A stretch of 64,000 nt of DNA from Magicicada septendecula (lineage: Eukaryota; Arthropoda; Insecta; Hemiptera; Cicadidae). Within the stretch, counting starts at the first letter, position 1. Every line of letters starts with the position of its first letter. Below the pieces are notes generated by a model, which saw nothing but the letters and a program-made list of their open reading frames with translations, ran no database searches and was not told where the DNA came from. Made by a program: the position numbers and the translations under genes. Shown piece by piece: positions 9,180-20,550 of this stretch. The stretch lies in assembly GCA_034769895.1 (NCBI GenBank), contig CM068372.1:381381910-381445909 (forward strand), given 5' to 3'.

Positions 9180-12100
9180 TCATTCTTCATAATATTTCTT
9201 CATAGAAGCTTGATTGTACACTCCTTTGATTTTTCCTGAAACGATTTCCTTCAACTCATATGTATTGTTTGCTTATCATTTACCACAACATATGGGCCAG
9301 TGTAAAGTAATAATAGTTTTTTGGTTATGCCTTCTAAGGTGCTAGGCAGCTCTCTATTTTTTAGGAGGACTTTTTCACCCTCTTTATATGTTACAATTCG
9401 CCCTATTGCCTTCTGGTATTTGGCTTGCCGTTTTTCCTGATCTTCTGCTACCTTATTGTAAAACTTCAACTGGTTGAATTTCCTATTGTTGTTCGTTGGA
9501 AATTCAATGATTTGTTCAATGTCTCGGGGAGTCGGCTTCTCATACATGGCTGAGTATGGTGGAATTCCTATAGCTGGATGGTGGGCGTAATTTAGGAATG
9601 TTTCTGTCGCTGCTAGGTACTCTTGCCACTTTTTCTGTTGGTTGTGACAGTACGTGCGCAATATCCTACCCACTTCTCTTAGTACTCTCTCAGCCGGATT
9701 GCTACTTGGGTGGTAGACTGATGTCTTATACGTTTTGACCCCAAGTGCTAATAAAGTGTCTCGCCATCTCCTCCCCTTAAACTGTGTACCATGGTCGGTA
9801 ATAATAGAAGATGGTCTACCGATCTCTGGGATATACAAATCAATAATCACCGCCAAAACCTTTGCTGTTGTTGCCCGATTAACCGGATATAGCTTTATAT
9901 ACTTGGTGTAGTGATCCATTATGATTACCAAGTATTTATATCTGTGCCGACCACCGCTACGGGGAAATGGCCCGCAGATATCCAAAAACACTTTTTCCAG
10001 TTTTGCGTTGGAAGTTATCGGTATCATGATACCCTCTGTCTTTTCATTGTTTACTTTTGCACATTGGCAGATCTTACAGGACTTGATGTATGTTCTCACC
10101 TTGCGGTTGATATTCTTGACCTTACAGTTTTCTTCTAGAGCCTGTATCACTTTTAACGCTCCCATATGACCATACCTGACATGGTAATCGATGATGACCT
10201 CCTTTTCGATTTGGTGTGGGATTATCACCTTCCATGTCTCATCGTCTAAAGCGGTTTTTATGAATAAAATTCCCTTGTTAAGGTGGTAATATTTAGAAAT
10301 GGTTTCATCATTGGCTTCCAAACGACTCACAATGTTTTTTAGCTTAGGATCAGACTGCTGATGGATTCGAATATTTATTAGCAAAGCTTGTAAATCGGCT
10401 CTGGTCGTGAATATGTTATAAATTTTTACTAAGCTCTCCTTCTCTCCCTCGAAAGTCTGATCTTCCAGATTTATACGTGACAACACATCCGCCACCACGT
10501 TCTTCTTTCCTGGAATGTATTCCCATTTCAGGTCATATTCTTGTAGGGCGAGTACCCACCTAGCCAATCGGCCGTGACTCAACTTGCACCTACGAAGGAA
10601 CGAGATGGATTTATGATCAGTTCGTACCGTAACTTGATATCCGAGAATGTACGTTCGGAACTTGCTGCATGCGAACACCACGCTCAACAATTCCTTTTCT
10701 GTCACACTGTAGTTCTTTTCGCACTGGTTCAGTGTGCGACTAGCGAAGCTTATTACCAGATATTGTCCCTCCTCATCTTCCTGGTATAAAGTTGTTCCTA
10801 AGCTTAAATCGCTAGCGTCACAGTTTAGAAAGAACGGCTTCTTAAAATCTGGGTGACGAAGTATGACACTCTCCAGAAACTTCTCTTTTATCAAGCGGAA
10901 AGTAATATCTTGATCTTCACCCCAAGTCCATTTGTTTTTGGCAGATAACTGTGGTTGAAACTTGGCGGTCAACTCGGAATATCGGTTCTGAAACTTCCTG
11001 TAATAGTTACAGAGTCCGAGGAAAGATTGCAATTGTTTCCTGTTTCTTGGTTGCGGGAACCTCTGAATTGCCTCCACTTTCTCTGCTGATGGGGTAATAC
11101 CTCGGTCGTCTAGGTTGAAGCCTAAGAATTGTACCTCGCGCGCTATGAACTAGGATTTCTCCAACTTCAGTGTTATGTTGTTCTGCGCTAGTTTGTTTAG
11201 TACAAATTCCACTCTGTAACAGTGCTCCTCCCAGGTTCCGGATGTAATTAGTAAATCGTCAACATAGACGGTGGTAAATTGGAGCGCTTCTGGTCCCAAA
11301 ATCTGGTCCATGCATGCCACAAATATGGCGACAGAATTGACAAGTCCGAAAGGCAGTCTCTTGAACTGGTAATTGCGCCCTTCGAAAATGAACGCTACAT
11401 ACTGGCGGCTTTGTGGGTGCAGCTCTACCTGCCAATAACCACAGACCGTATCCCAGGTGCTAATAAATCTAGTACCATGAAAACGCTTTAAGATTTCTTC
11501 TATTTCACCGGGAGAAGTTCTGTCATTCACAATTGTCTTATTCAACTCACGCGCATCTAAACAGAGCCGGACTTGTCCGTCTTTCTTCGGAACAGCAATG
11601 ATTGGACTAGTGTAAGGTGATTGACTAATCTCAATTATGTCGTTTTCTATCATCTTGTTTATCTCTGTTCTCACGGCTTCTTTGAGCGACTGCGCTATTG
11701 GATATGACCTCCGGTTAAACTCTACGTTTTCTTTAAAACGAAGTTGGCACTGGTAGTTTTTTACCTTCCCTGGTTCATCAGAAAACACCGCCTTGTATTT
11801 CTCATATATAGCGATTAGACGATCAGCCAGATGTGTTGGTATTTTCTTGTTATCGCTTCCGCACTGGAAATTCCGTATTTCTTGGATCTTAACTGACCAT
11901 AAATCCTCTCCTCCATGATTGTATATTATGGGTTTAGGAAGAGGGCTATTTCTTATAATATTAATTTTCCGAAGTTGTTGATGTATTGGGCTAGGAAGTA
12001 TAGTTGTGCCTCCTACCAGATCTGCGGTCCATGTTACTCCGTCTGGGAAAAGTGATACTTTATTTAAATTAAGATCGATTACTGCCGAATATCTACGAAG

Positions 12101-12580
12101 AATATCGCAACCGACTAAGATGTCAAATGGTAATCCGGTGGCGATTAAAAATTCCATGTCTAAAGCTATATCACGGCTAACGACACTTAAGGAAACTTGC
12201 TTCCTAATGGTTTTATTCTGGCGGCCAGTTGCACCTACCAACACAATGTTGTTGACTGGTAACATTGGCAAAGTTTTACCACATGTACTCTGTATTCTCT
12301 CCAACTCATTGGAGTTTATTATTGAAATATTAGCTCCTGTGTCTATCATTATTTTAGCGGGAACTCCTTCCACCTCCGCTGTTATATAAATTATCTCATT
12401 ATTACTGTTGCTGAGACTCTTCTCGTTCTCTTCCAAAAGTTCAGTTCGTATGTCTTTCAGATAATGGTTACTTATGATAGTGATATTCTTATTATTGTTT
12501 GCTTGTTGCAAATCATCCTTTTCTAACCCAGGAAGTATAAGAAGTAACGGGTCATCGTTGTTGATTACTGCCTCCTCTCG
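9180..12580 (-). pseudogene. pol: pol of body 1 (PR-RT-RNaseH-IN), broken by one stop and one frameshift
   Basis: Read from the slip site at 12580 downward, this is the -1 frame polyprotein: aspartic protease (IDTGAN near 12340), reverse transcriptase with YVDD, RNase H, and an integrase with an HHCC finger and a D-D-E triad. A TAG at 11150-11152 replaces a Lys codon that is present in body 2 (AAG to TAG), between the RT palm/thumb and RNase H. A one-base deletion near 9269, relative to bodies 2 and 3, shifts the last ~30 codons so that the frame stops at 9251 and the C-terminal GPY/F-module tail is lost. The same TAG is in body 3, so it predates or was copied between these units. Otherwise it is nearly identical to the intact body 2 pol. 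Confidence 0.93.
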
Positions 12581-14913
12581 TTTAAAGTATTTTGGTCATT
12601 GTTTATGTTATTATTGACAGAGGCATCGTTCGGGAAACTCTGGTTTGTCTCCTGACGTTCTGTACCCTGGTTGATGTTTAACGCCCTGTTCGGTTGTCTG
12701 CCAAGATCTTCCAGGCTGGTACTTCGTCTTCCCTCTTCGTGTCTTGGGCCGTCTCGTTCCGCACTCATCCATCTTCGGTCGGCGCCGTGGAAGTTGCTCC
12801 TCCTCGGTTGATAATATCTCCTGGGTCCGCGATCTTCTGCTCTTATAAAATTTACCCTAGGGCGCGACACTCGGTTATTACTATTGCTATTATTGTTATT
12901 ACTAAAATTATTATTATAGTAATTTCGGTTAGGTGGGTAAGGTCTGTCAACATTATTGTTGGGATATGGATTTCTCTGACTGTATGGGACATTATGATTT
13001 TGTTGATAAAAATTGTTTCTATTATTTGGGTAGGGGTTGTTATTCCTTACGCCGTTAAAATTACCGTTAAACTGGTTATTACGCGGCTGGTTGTTAGGGC
13101 CGTCGTAATTATTGGGCTGGTTCCGGTTACTTGTATGGTTATTGCCGTTATTGGGGTAGGTAGTCGGCCTTGCTTCTGGTCTCTCATTTCTCTTCCTGCT
13201 CTGCCGATAATACTCCTCGTTCTCGTATCCCTCCAATAACTCGGTCATTCCCTGGATCGTCTTGATCTGGCTACCTCTCCGGGCCCTGATAATGTCCTCA
13301 TCATAATGATACGATATCTTATTCACTAAACATTCTTCTGGGATTGCTGGCTCGAGGTGTTTTGCCATACACACCTTCCCCAAGAAATATGCCGTCATAC
13401 TGCTACCTAATTGTGACCTGTATCTTCCATTACAAATATTGTCACGGATCAAGTTCTGGGTGATCTCAGACCAGTATTTTGTCTTAAACATTTTCCGGAA
13501 CTGTTGGTAGTCGGAAATTTCACTCCGGTTGGCCATCCACCAATTATCTGTTATGTCTCGGAAAGACTCGTCGAATATCTCCCTGCTATGGCTCCATTGG
13601 GTAATTTTATGCTTGGTCAAATATTCTTCTACCCTAGCCAGGAACTCCATCGGCTTGCGTTTGTATTGCCGGAAGTTGAGCCACTCTCGGCTTTCGTTGA
13701 CAGGCAATCCGGTGAAATGAGTCGGTCTGTTCCTTATTGCTTCCATCTCCTCTCGGCTTTGTCGCACCTGTCCGGTGATACTGGCCATGGTCTCTTGTAT
13801 ATCATTACATCGTTCTGTGACCTGGTTGCGTACTTTTCCGAATTCTTCTTGATTTTCCTTCCTCTGTTCTTCTACCTTCCTACGACTATGTTCTTCAATA
13901 TTTGTGAACTTGATGTTCACCACTTCTTTAAACTCATGCACCTCCTTTTCGGTCTGGTTGCACTTTCCATCAATCTCTCGAATCTGTCGATTAACCATTA
14001 TATTTTCTTCTTCCATCTTCTTATTCATCGCTTTTTTGTTAACGTTGATTTCTTTATTCAATTCTTCTCGCAACAATTCCATCCTTTCGTCCAGTTTGTC
14101 CAAATTCTCCTGATTGACTTCTCTTAATTCTTCTCTCAGAATTTGATTGTCCTCTCTCAATTCTTCCAATTTCTCCCCCATCTTTTCTTCCAACTTCCTG
14201 TTATCTTCTTTCAATTCTTCCTTCAATTGTCGGTTGTTCTTCTCTATCTTCTTCCTGGTTTCATCGATTTTCTGATTAGTATTTTCAATTTTATTAATCA
14301 ATTCTTCTTTGGTCGACTTGAATTCTTCCTTGAACGATTGGTTGTCTTCCTTCAAATCTTCTATGTTCTTGTTCATCCCAGTCAACTCTTCTTTTGTGGA
14401 TTGATTATCCTTCTTCAATCCTTCTAACTTTCCTCCCATCCTCTCTTCCATCTTCTTGCTGTTTTCTTCCATCTTCTCTTCCATCTTCTTGCTGTTTTCT
14501 TCCATCCTCTCTTCCATCCTCTTGTTTGTGCTTTCGATCTTATTTCCTAAATCTTCTTTCAATGACTGGCTATCTTCTTTCCTTTCCTTATTACTTTCGT
14601 CCATTTTCTTACTCATTCCTTCCATTTCCTTCTTCCTGTCCTCCTCCATTTTCTTGTTACTCTCCTCCATTCTCTTATTCATTTCCATCATCATCCTGAA
14701 CATTTGTTGTGTTGTCATGTCCTCTGTTTTCTTCTCCGGCGCATTGGTTTCCACTGTTTGTGTAGGTATCTCCGGTTGTTCAGTTTGTTTGGACAACACC
14801 GGTGGTAATACCTCTTCCGCCTCTACTGGCGTCGCCTCCTTGTTGTCCATGTCAACTTCTATTTCTTTCTCGGCCTTTGCCGCCCGTTTCTTAGATGTTG
14901 CACGTCGTTGCAT
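12565..14913 (-). CDS. gag: Gag of body 1, coiled-coil type without zinc knuckle
   Basis: This open frame of 782 codons starts at the first ATG (14913); the frame is open 15 codons further up, but only through a TTG. Residues ~45-400 are highly charged, Lys/Glu-rich and heptad-like, with tandem RMEENSKKMEE-type repeats, and predict a very long coiled coil. A capsid-like retrotransposon Gag region follows (around residues 400-590; it includes EWLNFRQYKRKPMEFLARVE and SEITQNLIRDNICNGRY). The C-terminal part (about 590-760) is Asn/Arg/Pro-rich (YPNN, NNRN repeats) with no CCHC knuckle, so RNA binding would depend on this basic, disordered tail. The last codons contain the slip heptamer leading into pol. 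Bodies 1 and 3 have the same protein; body 2 differs by one Asn to Ile. Confidence 0.93.
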   Translation of the reverse strand: MQRRATSKKRAAKAEKEIEVDMDNKEATPVEAEEVLPPVLSKQTEQPEIPTQTVETNAPEKKTEDMTTQQMFRMMMEMNKRMEESNKKMEEDRKKEMEGMSKKMDESNKERKEDSQSLKEDLGNKIESTNKRMEERMEENSKKMEEKMEENSKKMEERMGGKLEGLKKDNQSTKEELTGMNKNIEDLKEDNQSFKEEFKSTKEELINKIENTNQKIDETRKKIEKNNRQLKEELKEDNRKLEEKMGEKLEELREDNQILREELREVNQENLDKLDERMELLREELNKEINVNKKAMNKKMEEENIMVNRQIREIDGKCNQTEKEVHEFKEVVNIKFTNIEEHSRRKVEEQRKENQEEFGKVRNQVTERCNDIQETMASITGQVRQSREEMEAIRNRPTHFTGLPVNESREWLNFRQYKRKPMEFLARVEEYLTKHKITQWSHSREIFDESFRDITDNWWMANRSEISDYQQFRKMFKTKYWSEITQNLIRDNICNGRYRSQLGSSMTAYFLGKVCMAKHLEPAIPEECLVNKISYHYDEDIIRARRGSQIKTIQGMTELLEGYENEEYYRQSRKRNERPEARPTTYPNNGNNHTSNRNQPNNYDGPNNQPRNNQFNGNFNGVRNNNPYPNNRNNFYQQNHNVPYSQRNPYPNNNVDRPYPPNRNYYNNNFSNNNNSNSNNRVSRPRVNFIRAEDRGPRRYYQPRRSNFHGADRRWMSAERDGPRHEEGRRSTSLEDLGRQPNRALNINQGTERQETNQSFPNDASVNNNINNDQNTLNERRQ
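12580..12586 (-). promoter_or_regulatory. -1 ribosomal frameshift site TTTAAAC, body 1
   Basis: On the minus strand the gag frame reads ACT TTA AAC six codons before its TAA, giving T TTA AAC in the X XXY YYZ phase needed for -1 slippage. The -1 frame is open from there into protease. TTTAAAC is among the most efficient known eukaryotic -1 slip sequences. A downstream stimulatory structure was not established by eye. Confidence 0.85.
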
Positions 14914-15009
14914 TTTCCCTTGAAATTCTCTGGCTTTGTAGCTGTTGCCTAGCTCCAACTAGTGATTGGGCAGAATGTATTGGCCTTCCAATCGCTAATT
15001 AAAGCCCCT

Positions 15010-15023
15010 AAAGTTGTGCGCCA
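15010..15023 (-). promoter_or_regulatory. Primer-binding site, body 1
   Basis: On the minus strand TGGCGCACAACTTT starts three bases after the LTR2 end (TTACA, AAT, TGG). It resembles the Lys-tRNA type site TGGCGCCCAACG found in the plus-strand relative, with changes. It lies ~100 nt upstream of the gag ATG, the same spacing as in that relative. Confidence 0.8.
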
Positions 15024-15026
15024 ATT

Positions 15027-18000
15027 TGTAATAATTGAAAAGGTGGATGTGTGTGTTCTTAAATTGGTGTGTAATTGGTGTGGCTCTCGACGTCTTACTG
15101 GCCTGAAACACTTCCTTAAGTTTCCCAGCTGGTCGAGTCCCAATGGTAGCAAGACTGGTCGAGTAGCGTAAGGTTGATGAAGAAATGTATGTTCAGCTTC
15201 ACCGAAAGTTTCAAAACAAAAATTATTGTTTTGAAGAAAATTTAAAAAAAAAATTATGTTTATAAAAAAAAATAATTAAAAAAAAATTTTTAATTTTATT
15301 AATTAATTAATTGTAATCAATTAATTAATATAGGGCTGTGAAGTTTTAAAAAGTGTAATGCTCTTCTGAAAATTTTTATTAAAGTTTTGGTATATTTTAA
15401 ATAAACTATCACCACTCATAAGATTGTCTTCAAACCAATCGATACTTGTTTACCTTTTTATTTTTTTAGGTTATCTTCACTTATAGGTGGTAAAGTCCTG
15501 ATAGATTATTAATTATAATTATATTATTGATAACTAGTAATATTTATGAAATGAAGAACTATTTAGTGTTGAAGAATATTGATGTTTTATTAATTAATAG
15601 CAATTTGACTCTTATCGATTATTATCGACTCTCAGGATATCGAAAAAGTTACAAAGTATATTATATAAAAATTATACAGGGTTCTTTAAACAGCCAATTA
15701 TTATCAAAGTCAGAGAAATCGGGCTAATATTTAAAAAGTATAACGTTACATCAAATTAATAACTAAACACAATACATTACATTCGGGCTAATATTACATT
15801 ATTAGTAATATTAGTAATTAATATTACTAAACACAGACATTGAATAATAATTTGAAAATAAAATAATTGTTTTCACCAAACAGCTGGGTTGAACTAGGAG
15901 GCGTTGCACTGGCGATGACGACCAATATTGCAAATGGCTGCCGTGAAGTTAGTAAAATGTCATTCGTATATTCTACGTTCCAAATAAAAGATTTTCCTGT
16001 AGTATTCCTGTTCTGGTGTCTGCGAATCTCTTGTTAAATGTTGTGTAGTGCCTAGTGTACTGTTTCTGGGTTATATTTAGTGTATCCGTGTAATTATTAG
16101 TTCAAACACTTTCCCCGATTCCGACACTAAATTGGTTAATATATTATTCAGTTTTCTAGTGTTTTGTGGTGTTTTTCGGAGTAGATATGTATTGTTCTGT
16201 GTTATGGAGTGTTTCTTGATTGTTTCTGTTATAATATGAGAGTTTTAGAAGTATTTTACAAGTCACTCGCGATTTCACAATAACGTACTATACACTCGCT
16301 TTATATGACTATTATAAGTTAGGTTAGGCACGTTACAAAACGTTTGTCATGTTAACCGTTCAAATACCAATAATTAACTAACTGTTTCCTCCAGTTTCAA
16401 TTAAACTCTTAGCCAAAATAATATTATTCTTAACATTGTTCAAATATATTTTCATATCCTGTGCACACTTTAATATTTCACTATATAAATACCTAAACTT
16501 GGGTTATTTATCAATTTTATTCACTAGATGTTATTTAAATTAATCTTTCAGTTCATTCAGCTTATTTTCAGATTAAATAATGCCGTTTTATAGTGTTTTC
16601 TGTCCAAAAAATAGTAATTTTACTTTCAGTTTGGTATACTCTGAAAAGTCAAAACATCAAAATTTACTTCCTGTCATTATATAAATTCAGCCATTTTATC
16701 AGTTATATTTAATATTAATAATCCTATATTGTATTAAAAGGTTCATATTCCCTTATTTTCTGGTAATTAATTGAATTAGTTGTATTCTGAAACATTATTC
16801 TGGAATATATGACTCCCATGTCTAAATTTCTGAGTTTAGTCATTTTCATTTTTATTTATAATTCTGAATATAATTTATTAAAATCTTCCTAAATGGTATG
16901 TGCAATTATATGGCATGATCTCAAGTTTATTTTGTCTAAACCCCTTTTGTTTATTTGCATTTAATTGAGCAATTTCTCCGTTTTGATGAAGTTTGGTTTC
17001 CATTCTTTTGGCCTATGATTTTTTTAACAATTTTTCTTACAAAATATTTTACAAACAATATATGATGTGTGATACCCTCTCTGACTTTTACATATAGTAT
17101 TATAAATTAAACATGTTTTCAAATTACACAAAAAACAATTAGTATTGGTTACAATACAAATAATAGTTAAAACAAATAAAGAATATTTTTTTAAATAAAT
17201 GGTTGTCTTCAAGTCAGACATTTTACAACAAAATCCTTATTTCTAACATGGAAATACGGTTTACAAAAAAGGTTTTTTACTAACTAACATCTTAATTACT
17301 CTCGACTATTTACAAGTAGTAACTATTTTTATAGTTCTGATGTTAGTTGTATCAGACCCAAACAAATGGCCTTATATCTAAAACATTTTTAAACATTCTT
17401 GTACTATATACATAAAAACCTTATATTTATATTCTTATTTCTAACTATTATTATAAGTAGGATTCTACAGTTTTTATACCGTCTTTTATACATTGTCTTT
17501 GGGGAATTGTACCCTGTCATTAATAAATAAATAGTATGAATTGTTCAAAAAGTATTAAGAAATCTGTTTTTTCTTTTTTCATGTAAAACAAAATGTTATT
17601 TTAAACAGATTCATGTCTTATGAACAACATATTGTCACAGTACACATTTCAAGTCATTGAAAAATGCATATTTCATTGCATTCAATGTTTGTGATTGCCA
17701 AGAATGAAACACAAGGTTCATTTTTTATAATACCCAAAACTATCACTGGTTCACTTTGCACTCTTATATTATGTTAATGCTAAATGGTCGTATAGTCTTA
17801 TTAACATAATAAATTGGTTAGCGTTTTTTCAATGGAGATTTGTTCCATGGGTACTATATTATTGTTTCATCTTAGTTCACAGGCAACTTTTACTTTATAC
17901 ACTTCTCTCTCTTAAATTTATATACATGTGGTTTTCAATTCGTTATACTTTTATTTTTAAATATTTATTTTGGGGATATAGGGATTTGGGTGTCTTTTAT

Positions 18001-18542
18001 AAGAGCATGACATCTTCTTCAGGATGCTGCCTTCTTCTTCTTTCATCAGTCTTCTTTTCTCCTGCCTTCTGGGACTGGTATCTTCTCCATCTTCTTCTTG
18101 ATGCCATCAGGTTTCTTGGGTTCTTCTCCATCTTCTTGATGATGCCATCAGGTTTCTTGGGATCTTCTCCATCTTCTTCTTTATTTCAGAAATACACAAC
18201 CTGTATTGGTTGATCTTGGCTTATTTTAGGGTTTCTATTCTATTTATTCTCCCTCGTTGTGGGTTTGGTCATATTGTGTACTGCTTGGTTATTTACTTTC
18301 TTACCTTCCTGGGTTATACCTTGAAAACCTTTGGTTATGAGACTGGTCTTGGATGACTCATCACAATAACTCCTTTTATTTGAACTTGTATTTTCTTTAT
18401 AATAATGATTTCTTTCCACAGTTGCTATGAATTAATCTATTTATATTAAACTTAATGCTTCCTTCCAAATTTAAATATTATAACTTCATTATTCTAATGA
18501 TCAATTGCCATTCAATATTATGCATACATCTGTCACGCTACA
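15027..18542 (-). repeat. LTR2, 3516 bp
   Basis: It serves at once as 5' LTR of body 1 and 3' LTR of body 2. It runs TGTAGCG...TTACA in element sense and is nearly identical to LTR3. It has both segments that LTR1 lacks. No gene is recognised inside; a TTAGGTTAGG motif near 16319 is only two units long and is not telomeric. Confidence 0.93.
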
Positions 18543-18544
18543 GA

Positions 18545-18556
18545 TTGCTCTCCTCC
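18545..18556 (-). promoter_or_regulatory. Polypurine tract, body 2
   Basis: GGAGGAGAGCAA on the minus strand, two bases before LTR2, identical to body 1. Confidence 0.75.
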
Positions 18557-20059
18557 AGAAGTAATTATTTCAGACATGTTTATGGATGAAATAATTTCTT
18601 ATGATAATTTCATCATTTCTTATAATTCATTTTCTTCTCCATTTTTATATCGACTTTTTTATAATTAGAGTTTAATTAATTTTATATATATAATTATTTG
18701 TTTTACTACTGATCCTTTTCGGATAGTTAATGTCTTCTGAGATATATTATTATTGTAATACATTTTCTTTCTATATCAACTTCGTGTTGTATCCTTGGGA
18801 TATTAATTCCCTAACACTCCCTATCACGTGGGCTGGGGCAGATCAGAGGGGCACTGTACGCTACTTCTCTGCTGGCCATACACCACTTCTATAAATTGAG
18901 TACAGAGGCATATCCATCCCTGCTCAAAAACATAATGCTGCTGGAATTATCTTCAGTCAGTCATCGAATAAATAAATAAAAAGTAGTCTCATTTTCGACT
19001 AATAAAAATATCTTTGGATTCTCCACTTCGTAGTCTCTCAGATTATCTCACATTTTCTATCTTAATAAATCTTCATAATTATTATTATACTCATTATATA
19101 TATATTTTTTCAAAACTCTTAACTTGTCTGATATATTTATTTTAATTATGGTTGAAAACCTTTCTTTTAATAATTCTGGTTACTGTTTACAGTGTAACTC
19201 TCTTTCTTCTCCATCTGAATTCTCTTTATACTTTCTTCTGGTTACTCATAGTATTAGCATGGTCTTTATATATAGTCTTTCTTATTCATTATTTGAATGG
19301 TCTTAATATATTATATTTAATTTTTTAAACTTTGTATCTTTACATTAGATATACAGGTTGTTATATTGATCATTTTATTTAAACATTTTGGTTCTTTCCT
19401 TTCTCTTAGAAAGTTATTAATCCGCCTTCGCATTCATTAACATTAATTCATTTATATCATATTTCATGTGGTATTTCTTCTCTTTGCATTTCATATAGGT
19501 CTTATTATTATCATTGGTTCAAAATCATCTTCTCCATATGTTTGGTATGAGTTGTTCTTCTTTGCTCTTAATTAACTGTTTTCATTATCGTTTCATAGGT
19601 AATTAGTCTCTTTGCTTCCAAATTTTTTCTTCTCTTGCATATTACACTCTTCTTTGTTATTCTTCTCTACCCCTTCAAATGCTATTGTGAATATCTAGCA
19701 TTTATTCTGGATTAACGTTAATTCTCTTTTCTGAATTAATCACTTTATTTTCTTCTCAATTCAATCATAATTGACACATAATCATTTTTTGGAACTTGGT
19801 TAGTTTTAATGTAAAATTCAAACTACTCTTTTTATTTAATTGAAAAATATTTCTCATAAATCCTTGTAATATGTTGATCTTATCTTGTTTCAAAGTTCTG
19901 ACGTTCTATCAACATTCAAATTCTGTTTAATTCATTTATTCCCAGAATTGTTTCATTCAGAATTGTTTATAGTACTGTGATTTTACTATTATTTCTGAAT
20001 GTCTTGGTATTTCTCCAAATTCAAATTCTTCTTAATTATTTACCATAAAGTTTTCTCAT

Positions 20060-20546
20060 AAACTTAGTTATAGTAAGCTGTGCTTGCTTAATTTTAAATT
20101 TTTTAAAATTAAGTTCAAAATTCTCTCTCTTTCTCTTTCTTCCATAAACTTTTGTTCTAAATTATCAGCTTGTAGTAACATGTACTTACCCAATTTTAAA
20201 TTTTTATAATAAATTCAAAATTCCTTTTCTTTCTCTTTCTTTGTCTTCCATAAAATTTGTTCAAAATTATTAGGTTGTAGTAAGAAGTACTTACTCAATT
20301 TTAAATTTTTATAATTATATTTCAATTCAAAAGTCTTACTTTTTCTTTCTTCCATAAAGTTCGTTCCAAAATTATTAGGTTGTAAGTTGTTCTTACATAT
20401 TTTAGAATTTTTTTAATTATTAAATTAAAAAATTCTTCTTCTTTTAATTCTTCAGAATGTTCTTCTCAAAATATTAGGTTGTAAGATGTACTTACATTAT
20501 TTTCGAATTTTTTTAAAAATTAATAAATTCAAAATTCTAAAACTCA
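20060..20546 (-). repeat. Hairpin-bearing ~100-bp repeats, body 2 (short allele)
   Basis: The same degenerate repeat block as in body 1, but with one fewer unit: only one copy of the unit with AGTAAGAAGTACTTACT is present, which accounts for the 105-bp shorter body. Confidence 0.8.
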
Positions 20547-20550
20547 CAAC

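Noticed and set aside
12006-12389. 127-codon plus-strand frame opposite protease (also 23378 and 34855)
   Set aside because: Antisense of the conserved protease region, with no recognisable family. The pol frame on the minus strand explains the openness.
13504-14127. 207-codon plus-strand frame, and similar plus frames at 12694-13239 and 14456-14923 (and their repeats in bodies 2 and 3)
   Set aside because: These are antisense shadows of the Lys/Glu-rich and Asn-rich gag, with hydrophobic, low-complexity composition. They have no motif and are explained by the codon bias of gag.
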